The position numbers and the translations under genes were made by a program. A DNA stretch of 64,000 nt. It comes from JAJPKK01 sp963824905. Its GTDB lineage: Bacteria; Pseudomonadota; Alphaproteobacteria; Rhizobiales; Xanthobacteraceae. This document shows positions 7,801 to 15,941 of this stretch, piece after piece. Positions within the stretch are counted from its first letter, which is position 1. Every line of letters starts with the position of its first letter. The notes beneath the pieces were generated by a model. The model saw only the letters and a list, made by a program, of their open reading frames with translations. It made no database searches and was not told the origin of the DNA. The stretch is from positions 248,001-312,000 of the forward strand of contig CAWGRH010000028.1 of the NCBI GenBank assembly GCA_963824905.1, read 5' to 3'.

Positions 7801-8314
7801 ATGGCAAACGGAGGTTCGACCCGGCGAGCGAAGTTCGCGCTGCTTGTCGGCGTGGTGATAGCGGGAGCCGCAGAGCGCCAGCGCCGTTGTCGCGGAGGGC
7901 GAGGCCTCGCCGCCACCGAAGGACACGATTTTCGCACGAAAGATCATCATGGATTCGATCGGGTCCAACATGGACGAGATCGAGACGATGACAAGCTCGC
8001 CGGCCCAGATCTCGATGTCGGAAGCCCACGAGCATGCCGACATGATCTCGGTCATGCTCCTGGCGTTCCCGCACCTGTTTCCGCCGGCGACCAACCAGTG
8101 GAAACCCGACGCCGCGCGCGACGCGGCGACCGACACGTTCGCATCACCCAACGTCTGGACCAGCTATTCGGACTTCTACGCGCGGGCGAACGATGCCTCG
8201 CAGATCGCGCTCGACGCCACCCGCACCGCGACCGAGGCCGAATTTCGGACGCTCGCGGCGAAGCTGCGCACGGCGTGCGACGCCTGCCACGCGTCCTACC
8301 AGAAACCGGACTGA
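7801..8314 (+). CDS. Cytochrome c' with an apparent frameshift after the signal peptide
   Basis: Cytochrome c' is a periplasmic four-helix-bundle haem protein that can bind NO. The C-terminus holds the haem motif CDACHASYQ (CxxCH), preceded by a helix pattern typical of the family. The first helix (DTIFARKIIMDSIGSNMDEIE) reads upstream of the ATG at 7949 in the same frame, but that frame has no start codon and meets a TAG at 7859-7861. A fitting signal peptide (MANGGSTRRAKFALLVGVVIAG) lies in the next frame from ATG 7801. One surplus base between about 7835 and 7872 would join them. As it stands, translation from 7949 would lose helix A. Either a real mutation or a sequence error; family assignment itself is strong. 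Confidence 0.75.
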
Positions 8315-8344
8315 CCGCGCGGCTTTTCAGCCAAGGAGGCCCCC

Positions 8345-9646
8345 ATGCGTAACGGAGGTGCCGAGAAAATCGCCGACCTCGTCGAGCCGGGCCGGGTGCA
8401 CAAGAGGGTCTACACCGACCCCGACGTCTTCGAACTGGAGATGGAGCGCATCTTCGGCCGGGCTTGGCTGTTCGTCGGGCACGTGAGCCAGATCCCCAAT
8501 CCCGGCGATTACTTCACGACCGATCTCGGGCGGCAGCCGGTAGTGATGACACGCCACCGTGACGGCAGCGTCCATGTCCTCTTCAACCGTTGCACCCATC
8601 GCGGCGCCAAGGTCGTCAACGAGCGCTGCGGCCATGCGCCACGGATGACCTGCCTTTACCACGGTTGGACCTTCGACACCGACGGCACGCTCGCCGGCGT
8701 GCCGATCCCGGAAGGCTGCGCCGCCGACTTCCGGAAGGAGGACTTCGGTCTCGGCCGCGCGCCGCGCACCGGCGAATACCGCGGCTTCGTGTTCGCGAGC
8801 CTTTCCGCCCACGGTCCGAGCTTCGAGGACCATATCGGGCCGATCAAGTCGAACATCGACGATCTCGTCGACCGCGCGCCGGAAGGCACGCTCGCCTTCG
8901 ACCTCGGCATGCACCGCTACGTCTTCGACGGCAACTGGAAGCTCCAGGTCGAGAACGTGCTCGACTCCTACCACGTGCCGTTCGGGCATGCCTCGACCGT
9001 CAACAAGGAGGGCGTGCAGTTCGCGCGACGCGAGGGAGACAAATCCGGCGCCAAGGTGGTCGAGGCCGACCAGCAGAAGACCTCGCAATCCTGGAAAGGC
9101 CGGCGCAGCTATATCGTCGGCAACGGCCACGGCTGGACCAGCAACACCGCGCTCGACGACGGCAAGCGCGCAAGCCCGGCGTTCGATGCCTACCGGCAGG
9201 CGTTGGTCGCCAAGGTGGGCAGCGAGCGCGCGGCGCATATTCTCACGCCGCGGCTGCATAACACGCTGATCTATCCCAATGTCTCGATCATGGGACTGAA
9301 CATCCATGTCCGCGTGATCAAGCCGATCGCGGTCGACCGCACCGAGATCAACGTCTATCCGGTCCGCCTCGTCGGGGCGCCCGACGCGATGAACTACGGC
9401 AATTTGCGCCTCCTCAACGTCACACATTCCGCCGCTTCGTTCGTGCAAACCGACGACATCGAGGCCTTCGTGCGCAGCCAGAAGGGTCTGCGCTGCACGA
9501 CGCCCGAATGGGTCGACATTTCGCGCGGCCTCGGCGCCGAGGAGCCGGACCGCGAGCTCAACGCCACCCGCGGCTCGGCGATGCACGAGATGGTGGTGCG
9601 GGCCCAGTACAAGGCCTGGGCCGGCTACATGCGCGAGGCTTCGTGA
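8345..9646 (+). CDS. Rieske aromatic-ring-hydroxylating dioxygenase, alpha subunit
   Basis: Catalytic subunit of a three-component oxygenase that adds O2 to an aromatic ring. Rieske [2Fe-2S] ligands C83-x-H85 and C103-x2-H106 (CTHRGAK ... CLYHGW) are intact. The mononuclear iron site shows D207-x2-H210-x4-H215 in the segment VLDSYHVPFGH. Length 433 is normal. ATG 8345 has GGAGG 8-9 bases upstream. The stop at 9644-9646 overlaps an ATG (TGATG) for the beta subunit. No ferredoxin or reductase gene is nearby, so electron transfer partners must be elsewhere. Substrate not predictable; the adjacent decarboxylase suggests a phthalate- or benzoate-like acid (inference). Confidence 0.93.
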   Translation: MRNGGAEKIADLVEPGRVHKRVYTDPDVFELEMERIFGRAWLFVGHVSQIPNPGDYFTTDLGRQPVVMTRHRDGSVHVLFNRCTHRGAKVVNERCGHAPRMTCLYHGWTFDTDGTLAGVPIPEGCAADFRKEDFGLGRAPRTGEYRGFVFASLSAHGPSFEDHIGPIKSNIDDLVDRAPEGTLAFDLGMHRYVFDGNWKLQVENVLDSYHVPFGHASTVNKEGVQFARREGDKSGAKVVEADQQKTSQSWKGRRSYIVGNGHGWTSNTALDDGKRASPAFDAYRQALVAKVGSERAAHILTPRLHNTLIYPNVSIMGLNIHVRVIKPIAVDRTEINVYPVRLVGAPDAMNYGNLRLLNVTHSAASFVQTDDIEAFVRSQKGLRCTTPEWVDISRGLGAEEPDRELNATRGSAMHEMVVRAQYKAWAGYMREAS

Positions 9647-10153
9647 TGGACGCGGCAGCCGCGCGGACCGCAGCCGGCGCCGGATCGCACCGCTTTCGAG
9701 ACGTTCCTCTATGCCGAGGCGCGGCTCCTCGATGCGCGGCGCTTCCGCGACTGGATGTCCCTGTTCGCCGAGGACGGGACCTACTGGGTCCCGGCCGCGC
9801 CCGACCAGAAAAGCCCGTTCGATCACGTGTCGCTGTTCTACGACGACCGCGATCTCATGAAGACGCGGATCGACCGGCTGGAGCACCCGCGCATCCACAT
9901 CCAGACGCCGCCGTCGCGCACCGTGCATCTCGTCAGCAACGTGATGGTCGAGGAGGCCGACACGGCGAAGGGCCATTATGTCGTGAGCTCGACCGTGCTC
10001 ATGGTGGAATACCGCGACGACCGGCAGCGCATTTTTGCCGGGCGGCAGACGCACACGCTGCGCCGTGCCGGCGAGAGCTTCGTGATTGCGCAGAAACGCG
10101 TAGATCTCGTCAATTGCGACGGTGCGTTCGAGGCGATGGCGGTGCCGATTTGA
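9646..10153 (+). CDS. Ring-hydroxylating dioxygenase beta subunit, apparent N-terminal frameshift
   Basis: Structural small subunit with an NTF2-like fold. The clear part (from ATG 9755: MSLFAEDGTYWVPA ... DRDLMKTRI ... SRTVHLVSNVMVEE) is in one frame. The conserved first helix FETFLYAEARLLDARRFRDW reads just upstream in that same frame, but no start codon precedes it before the alpha-subunit stop. The natural coupled ATG (9646, overlapping the alpha stop) lies in another frame and gives MDAAAARTAAGAGSHR. One surplus base between 9646 and about 9692 would join the two. If 9755 were the true start the protein would lack its first helix. Assignment to the family is firm; intactness is doubtful. 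Confidence 0.82.
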
Positions 10154-10186
10154 GGGATCACAAGCCGCTGCCGTTCCGTCCGCGTG

Positions 10187-10274
10187 GTCATGGCCGGGCT
10201 TGTCCCGGCGACCCCGCTTAACATGGCACGGCCGTGCCACATGATCGGGTCGCCGGGACAAGCCCGGCGATGAC
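10187..10274. repeat. Family A palindromic intergenic element (copy 1)
   Basis: Begins GTCATGGCCGGGCTTGTCC and ends GGGACAAGCCCGGCGATGAC, an inverted pair around a central GGCACGGCCGTGCC palindrome. The same design recurs at 24986, 26628 and 30958. It lies between the convergent beta-subunit and LigBA genes and could fold into a long hairpin. Confidence 0.85.
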
Positions 10275-10284
10275 GCCCAATTAA

Positions 10285-11340
10285 TCACCCCCGCCGGATG
10301 CGTTCGATCTGCATGCGGGCGAGGAACGGCACCAGGGGATGCGCGCCCATGGCGACCATCGTCTCCAGGTCGAGAGCGCACAGCGCCCGCTCCTGCTCGG
10401 CGGAAAGCTTGTAGCTCTTCGCGTAGGCTGCAGCGTCGGCGATGAAGCGCGCGCGCTTGTCCGGCTCGTGGGCAAGGCCGTGAAGCGCCGCAGTGAGCTC
10501 GACGAGCTCCGGCTTGATCGCTGGATAGTGAGCGTCGCGGCGGCCGGGATCCGCTCCCGTCCAACCGAGCGAGGCGTAGTTGTGGTGCCAGCTCGGGTCC
10601 ATCGATACGACGTCCGGCTTGCGCTCGCCGAGCGCGCCGGCGGCGCAGGCCCAGCAGCGCAGCTCGATGTTGCCGGTATCGTCGAGCTCGGCCTCGTCGA
10701 AGCCGATCAGCGATTTGAGTTTGCCGGCGGCGAGCTTTTCGAGAAGCCGGTTGTCCCAGTCGAGCTCCGGATTGCTGTAGCGGTTGGTGCCGGGAAAATG
10801 CGACATGCCGCCGCTCGCGAGGATCACGGTCTTGAGCCCGAGCGCGCTGACGCTGCGCGCCACCGCCTGGCCGAAGGCGTAGCAGCGCTCCGGCGTCGGC
10901 TGCGGCGGCAGGTAGGCGTTGACGAAGATCGGCAGCACCGGATCGGTGAGGCCCAGATGGGTCAACGGAATGCCGATGGCGTAATCGATCTTGGCGGTGC
11001 TGGTGAACGCCGGATCGAAATTCTGCCGGTAGAGCTCGCGCACCAGCTCGAAGCCGATTTCGCTCGGGACCTTCCAGTGGAACTTGCGGCCGGCGAACTC
11101 CCCCGTCGCTTCGCCGCCGACATGAATGGTGAACGGCGGCGCCACGTTGTGAAAGAACTGCTCGGCGTGATCGTTGGAGAAGATGATCCACAGGTCGGGC
11201 TTCATCGCGCGGAGCTTGTCGCCGATCTCGCGCGCGACCGCCCTGACCCGCTCGACATTCGCCTTGTCCTCGGTCTCCGGCATGGTGAAGAACTGCGGCG
11301 CATGAGGCAGCATCGCACCGCCGATCACCGTGGAAATCAT
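10285..11340 (-). CDS. Fused LigB-LigA class III extradiol ring-cleavage dioxygenase
   Basis: Non-haem Fe(II) enzyme of the protocatechuate 4,5-dioxygenase superfamily. The N-terminal ~270 residues form the LigB catalytic domain with His ligands in MLPHAP (H13) and SNDHAEQF (H58) and the acid-base His in GGMSHFPG (H181). Residues ~275-345 (ELTAALHGLAHEPDKRARF ... MVAMGAHPLVPFLARM) resemble the LigA alpha subunit, so the two subunits are joined in one 351-residue chain. This arrangement is known for gallate dioxygenase-type enzymes, which are longer, so the exact substrate is open. Minus-strand and followed by repeat element family A. It probably cleaves the diol formed by the adjacent dioxygenase pathway (inference). 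Confidence 0.88.
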   Translation of the reverse strand: MISTVIGGAMLPHAPQFFTMPETEDKANVERVRAVAREIGDKLRAMKPDLWIIFSNDHAEQFFHNVAPPFTIHVGGEATGEFAGRKFHWKVPSEIGFELVRELYRQNFDPAFTSTAKIDYAIGIPLTHLGLTDPVLPIFVNAYLPPQPTPERCYAFGQAVARSVSALGLKTVILASGGMSHFPGTNRYSNPELDWDNRLLEKLAAGKLKSLIGFDEAELDDTGNIELRCWACAAGALGERKPDVVSMDPSWHHNYASLGWTGADPGRRDAHYPAIKPELVELTAALHGLAHEPDKRARFIADAAAYAKSYKLSAEQERALCALDLETMVAMGAHPLVPFLARMQIERIRRG

Positions 11341-11404
11341 CGCTCTCGCTCCTCGATCCGGTCGTTACCCGATTCTTCCGCATCGTGCCCGCGGTGCAAC
11401 GGCG

Positions 11405-12396
11405 TCACACCCGCGAGATTTCGTAGACCGACGGGGCGAACAGCTCTCCGATCGCGAGCTTGCGGTCGACGAGGCCCTGCTCGTGGGCGTAGGTCGTGAG
11501 CGCCTCGATCTCCTTGGCGTTCTCATGCACGCCGTAGCGCCAGAAGTCGTTGCCCATCACCGCCATGGTCTCGCGGGTCTCGGCTTCGAGAAACGGCAGC
11601 GTCACCATCAGCGCATTGACGTCGCAGAGATCGGTCATGGCGAGGGCCTTGGCCTCGCAGAACGCCTTGTAGACGCTGGTCGCGAGCCACGGATATTTCT
11701 CGAGCAAAGTGTTGCGGATGCCGATGAGGTGCATGAGCGGGAACAGCCCGGTCTTCGTGTAGTAGGCGAGCTCCGCCGCGCGGGTATCGGGAAACAGCCG
11801 CGCGATGTGCAGCTCACCGGCAAGGAACGACGACGGCGCACGCGCGGTGAAGAGCGCGTCGAGCTCGCCGTCGCGCAGCATGCCGACCAGCGTCTGGTCG
11901 GGACGGATCGGCTTGAGATCAAGGCCGGGGATCGGCGCGAGCGGCGTGCGCTCGTCACGACCCGGCTCCTCCTGGCCGCCGCTGCGCCAGTGAATCTCCG
12001 TCGGCTTTACGCCGTATTCGTGCTGCATCAGGCCGCGCATCCATACCACTGCGGTGATCTGGTATTCCGGCAGGCCGATGCGCTTGCCGCGCAGATCGGC
12101 CGGCTCGCGGATGCCGGCGTCGCGGCGGATGTAGATGCCGGAGTGGCGAAAGATGCGCGAGACGAAGGCGGGCACGCCGGTGTAGGCGCAGGTGCCGTTC
12201 GCATCGTGCGGATATAGCTCGAAAGCGAAAGCTCGCACACGTCGAACTCGTGATAGCGGAAGGCGCGGAAGAATATCTCCTCCGGATAGAGTGGCAGGCA
12301 GGTGACCGCGCAGCCCTCGATCCTCACCCGGCCGTCCATGATCGGGCGGGTCCGGTCGTAATTGCCGCAGGCGAGCGTAATCGGAACCTCGACCAT
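11405..12396 (-). CDS. 4,5-dihydroxyphthalate decarboxylase-like protein, frameshifted
   Basis: Cytosolic family related to Pht5 and built like a periplasmic-binding fold. The N-terminal ~62 residues (MVEVPITLACGNYDRTRPIM ... HEFDVCELSLSSYI) read from ATG 12396. The rest (NGTCAYTGVPAFVSRIFRHS, GKRIGLPEYQITAVVW, HWRSGGQEEPGR, down to the stop) reads in another frame. The change falls near 12203-12215, where adding one base would give a continuous ~330-residue family-length protein. Conserved family blocks lie on both sides, so this is one gene with an apparent one-base deletion. A GGAGG motif precedes the start. Role: decarboxylation of an aromatic dicarboxylic diol before or after ring cleavage (by family). 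Confidence 0.82.
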
Positions 12397-12577
12397 TCAT
12401 CCTCCTTATCGGGCAAGCGCTGAGAATCGGCCGCGGCATCGGCGCTTGTCGATCGCGCCGTGACGGGACGCCGGTTATAGCCGAGGATTGGCGTGAGGAC
12501 CACGACACCGGAGCGCGGATTAGATATGCTCGCCGGCAATCTCGGGCTCTTCGACAACGCAAGCGGAAGGTGAGGCG

Positions 12578-13333
12578 ATGACCAGAATTTTCGGGATTGC
12601 GATCGCGGTGCTTCTCGGTGCGACGCTCACGACCGGCGCCGCCCGGGCGGCGGAAATCACCCTGGTGAGCTCGACCGCGATGACGGAATTTCTCGAAGCG
12701 GCGATACCGCTGTTCGAGCAGAAAACCGGAAACAAGGTCAAGGCGACCTTCCTGTCGAGCGCGATCCTGCCGGGCAAGGTCAAGGAGGGCGTCGAGGCGG
12801 ATCTCGTCGTCACGACGCCGGGGATCTACGATGACCTCGTCAAAGCCGGCAAAATCGTCGCCGGCAGCCGCGCCGACTTCATCAAGTCGAGCGCCGGCGT
12901 CGCGGTGCGCGCGGGGGCGGCGAAGCCCGACATCAGCACGCCGGAGGCCTTCAAAGCCACGCTGCTCGCGGCGAAATCGGTCGGCATCAGCAAGGGGCCG
13001 AGCGGCCAATACATGGTCACGTTGCTCGACCGCCTCGGCATCGCCGACGCGATCAAGCCGAAGGCGGTGTTCACCGAGGCCGGCCAGCGGGTCGGCACCG
13101 TCATCGCGAATGGCAAAGCTGAGATCGGCGTGCAGCAGATCACCGAGCTGCTGGCGTCGCCCGGGATCGACTACATCGGCCCCCTGCCCCCGGCGCTGCA
13201 GACGACGATCGTCTACACGACCGCCGCTTCCACCAACGCCAAGGAGAAGGACGCCGCGGCGGCGTTCGCCAAGTTCCTCAACTCCGAAGCGGTGGTGCCG
13301 ATCGCCAAGAAGATGGGCCTCGATCCGGCGTAA
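12578..13333 (+). CDS. ModA-like periplasmic substrate-binding protein
   Basis: A 251-residue secreted binding protein. Signal peptide MTRIFGIAIAVLLGATLTTG, cleavage near AARA/AE. The mature start AEITLVSSTAMTEFLEAAIPLFEQKTGNKV and the later GQRVGTVIANGKAEIGVQQITELL segment match the family that includes ModA (molybdate) and plant-growth-related homologues of unclear ligand. The usual molybdate-site residues cannot be confirmed by eye. It is followed by an osmoprotectant-type ABC ATPase rather than ModB/ModC, and has 148 bp with a repeat between, so it may act alone. It is divergent from the decarboxylase, with a 181-bp shared upstream region. Confidence 0.78.
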   Translation: MTRIFGIAIAVLLGATLTTGAARAAEITLVSSTAMTEFLEAAIPLFEQKTGNKVKATFLSSAILPGKVKEGVEADLVVTTPGIYDDLVKAGKIVAGSRADFIKSSAGVAVRAGAAKPDISTPEAFKATLLAAKSVGISKGPSGQYMVTLLDRLGIADAIKPKAVFTEAGQRVGTVIANGKAEIGVQQITELLASPGIDYIGPLPPALQTTIVYTTAASTNAKEKDAAAAFAKFLNSEAVVPIAKKMGLDPA

Positions 13334-13359
13334 GGTTGATGCGGTCCACCCGTCAACTT

Positions 13360-13464
13360 GTCATTTCGGGGCGCGCGCTTGCGCGCGAACCCCGAAATCC
13401 ATGCTGACGGCGGCACGGTTAACTGGATTCCGGGTTCACCGCTGCGCGGTGCCCCGGAATGACG
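13360..13464. repeat. Family B palindromic element (copy 1)
   Basis: Two hairpins in tandem: GTCATTTCGGGG ... CCCCGAAATCC around GCGCGCGCTTGCGCGC, and TGGATTCCGGGTTC ... GCCCCGGAATGACG. Similar sequence recurs at 23253-23334. It separates the ModA-like gene from the ABC ATPase gene. Confidence 0.8.
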
Positions 13465-13481
13465 CCGGGGAGACCTGAGGC

Positions 13482-14267
13482 GTGGCACCTCCCTTCATTG
13501 AACTCGACGACGTGTCGAAGTCCTACGAAGGCGGGCAGAACTTTGCGCTGCGCGACGTCTCGCTCGCGGTCGTGGCAAAAAGCTTCATCGCCCTGGTCGG
13601 CGCCTCCGGCTCCGGCAAGACCACGGCAATGAAGCTCATCAACCGGCTGATCGAGCCCGACCGTGGCGAGGTGCGCCTCGACGGCGTTGCGGTGAACACC
13701 CTCGACGCGCCGCTGCTGCGCCGCCGCATCGGCTATGTGTTCCAGGGCGTCGGCCTGTTTCCGCACATGACGATCGGCGAGAACATCGGTATCACGCCAC
13801 AGCTCCTTGGATGGCCGCGCGACGAGATCGAAACCCGCGTCGCCGAATTGCTGGACCTCGTCGAGTTGCCACAGAGCTTTGCGGCGCGCCTGCCCCATGC
13901 GCTATCGGGCGGCCAACGCCAGCGCGCCGGCGTCGCCCGCGCCATTGCAGCGAAGCCCCACGTGGTGCTGATGGACGAGCCGTTCGGCGCGCTCGATCCG
14001 ATCACCCGCGATACGCTCGGCACCGCGTACCGCGCGATCCACGACCGGCTCGGCGTCACTACCATCATGGTGACGCACGACGTGCAGGAGGCGGTGCTGC
14101 TCGCCGACCGCATCGTGGTGATGGGCGGCGGCCGCATCCTGGCCGACGGTGCGCCGGGTGAGCTGCTCGCCGGCGACTCAGTCCCTGAGGTCGCCGCGCT
14201 GATGGCAATGCCGCGCCGCCAGGCCGAGCGCATCAACGCGCTGACCGCCGCGACCGCCCATGGATGA
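13482..14267 (+). CDS. ABC transporter ATPase, glycine betaine/osmoprotectant type
   Basis: Cytoplasmic ATPase of an OpuC/OsmV-type importer. Walker A GASGSGKTT, signature LSGGQRQRAG, Walker B VVLMDEP and H-loop MVTHDVQE are intact in a 261-residue chain. Start is GTG at 13482 with GGGGAGACCTGAGG upstream. It overlaps the next gene by 8 bp (14260-14267), which indicates translational coupling with the fused permease/binding protein. The C-terminal CBS pair found in OpuCA/ProV is absent, so regulation by ionic strength through CBS domains is not expected. The ligand is not predictable. Confidence 0.88.
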   Translation: MAPPFIELDDVSKSYEGGQNFALRDVSLAVVAKSFIALVGASGSGKTTAMKLINRLIEPDRGEVRLDGVAVNTLDAPLLRRRIGYVFQGVGLFPHMTIGENIGITPQLLGWPRDEIETRVAELLDLVELPQSFAARLPHALSGGQRQRAGVARAIAAKPHVVLMDEPFGALDPITRDTLGTAYRAIHDRLGVTTIMVTHDVQEAVLLADRIVVMGGGRILADGAPGELLAGDSVPEVAALMAMPRRQAERINALTAATAHG

Positions 14268-15831
14268 GCGCTGGACCGGCGCACTCGCGCTGCTGCCGGG
14301 CTATGCCGCCCAGCACATGCTGCTCAGCATGGCGGCGCTGGCGCTCGGCATCGCGATCAGCCTGCCGCTTGCCATTCTCGCCTCCCGGCGTCCGCGGCTG
14401 CGTTTCATCGCGCTCGCAGCGGCGAGCCTCGCGCAAACCATCCCCGGCCTTGCGCTGCTCGCGCTGTTCTATCCGCTGTTGCTGGCACTCTCGGCGCTGA
14501 CCATGCGGGCCTTCGGCTTTGCGGTGCCGGCACTCGGCTTTTTGCCGTCGCTCCTCGCCCTCACGATCTATTCGATGCTGCCGATCCTGAGGAACGCCGT
14601 CACCGGCCTAGACGGCGTCGACCACGATTACATCGAGGCGGCGGACGGCGTCGGCATGACGCCCGGCCAGCGCCTCACCCGCGTCGAGCTTCCGTTGGCC
14701 GCGCCGGTGATCATGGCGGGCATCCGCACCGCCGCGGTATGGACCATCGGCATCGCGACGCTGAGCACCGCCGTCGGCCAGACGAGCCTCGGTAACTACA
14801 TCTTCTCCGGCCTGCAGACCGAAAACTGGGTCTATGTGCTCACAGGATGCATCGCGGTGGTGGCGCTCGCGATGTTCGTCGACCAGGTGCTCGGCCTGAT
14901 CGAGGTGGGCGTCGCCAAGCGCGACCGCCGCCGCATCATGGCCGGCGTCCTCGCGCTCGTCGTAGCAACCGCGGCGGCGGCCGCTCCGCTGGTGACCGGC
15001 CGCGGCGCGGACTACGTGCTCGGCGCCAAGAATTTTTCCGAGCAGTACATCCTCGCCGGGCTGATGGCCTCGCGCATCGAGGCCGAAGGCCCACGCGTCA
15101 GGCTCAAGGAGGGACTTGGGTCTGCCGTAGTCTTCCGCGCCCTCGCGGGCAACGAGATCGACGCCTATGTCGACTATTCGGGCACGCTGTGGAGCAACGT
15201 GATGGAGCGCCGCGACGTGCCGCCACGGGCCGCGATGCTCGAGGAGCTCACCCGCTTCATGCGCGAGACCTACGGCGTCACCGTACTCGGCTCGCTCGGC
15301 TTCGAGAACGCCTACGGTCTTGCTATGCGTACCGACCGCGCCGCAGCGCTCGGCGTCCGCACCATCTCCGAGCTCGCGCCGCAAACGCCACGGCTGGCGC
15401 TCGGCAGCGATCTCGAATTCCTGAGCCGCCCGGAATGGACGGCACTGCGCGACGCCTATCACCTCGCGTTCCGCGAGGAACGGTCGTTTAACCCGACCTT
15501 CATGTACCGCGCCCTCCGGGACGGCCTCGTCGACGTGATCTCGGCGTTTACCAGCGACGGCCGCCTCGCCGGCGACAGGCTCGTTGTGCTGGACGACGAC
15601 AAGCACGCCATCCCCTCCTATGACGCCGTTATCCTCCTCGCGCCGAAGCGCGCCAACGACGAGGTTTTGCGCCGCGCGCTCACCCCGCTCATCGGCGCCA
15701 TTTCCGTCGAGACGATGCGGCAGGCGAATTACATGCTCGACCGTGACACCGATAAGGCCTCGCTCGCGGATGCCGTCCGGTTCCTCGCCGCGAATCTCAA
15801 GCGGCCGCCGCCGCAGGCCGGAAAGAACTGA
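14260..15831 (+). CDS. Fused osmoprotectant ABC permease and substrate-binding protein
   Basis: A 523-residue inner-membrane protein. Residues ~1-225 are a BPD-transporter permease (six helices; coupling motif EAADGVGMTPGQRLTRVELP). Residues ~245-515 are an OpuAC-type binding domain (VLGAKNFSEQYILAGLMASRIEAEG, EIDAYVDYSGTLW, DVISAFTSDGRL). Such permease-binding fusions are known for betaine/choline and carnitine systems; the ligand-binding domain is then tethered to the outer face of the membrane. The aromatic cage residues cannot be assigned by eye. Coupled to the ATPase gene upstream. Confidence 0.88.
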   Translation: MDERWTGALALLPGYAAQHMLLSMAALALGIAISLPLAILASRRPRLRFIALAAASLAQTIPGLALLALFYPLLLALSALTMRAFGFAVPALGFLPSLLALTIYSMLPILRNAVTGLDGVDHDYIEAADGVGMTPGQRLTRVELPLAAPVIMAGIRTAAVWTIGIATLSTAVGQTSLGNYIFSGLQTENWVYVLTGCIAVVALAMFVDQVLGLIEVGVAKRDRRRIMAGVLALVVATAAAAAPLVTGRGADYVLGAKNFSEQYILAGLMASRIEAEGPRVRLKEGLGSAVVFRALAGNEIDAYVDYSGTLWSNVMERRDVPPRAAMLEELTRFMRETYGVTVLGSLGFENAYGLAMRTDRAAALGVRTISELAPQTPRLALGSDLEFLSRPEWTALRDAYHLAFREERSFNPTFMYRALRDGLVDVISAFTSDGRLAGDRLVVLDDDKHAIPSYDAVILLAPKRANDEVLRRALTPLIGAISVETMRQANYMLDRDTDKASLADAVRFLAANLKRPPPQAGKN

Positions 15832-15941
15832 AGCCTCCTTGATGGGGGAATCTCGTATCACGTGACCATCACGGATATTTTTGCGAACCCCACAAACTCG
15901 CCGAATACATTCATCGGCAGCCCAGCATGCGGAGGCGGATC

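Noticed and set aside
10187..10274. CRISPR array or tandem spacer-like repeats
   Set aside because: The repeats are dispersed, inverted and unique in each gap; there is no regular repeat-spacer structure or cas gene.
8327..11383. 1018-residue minus-strand open frame over the dioxygenase genes
   Set aside because: It is the antisense frame of strongly conserved plus-strand genes, with low-complexity Arg/Ala/Gly content and no family resemblance.
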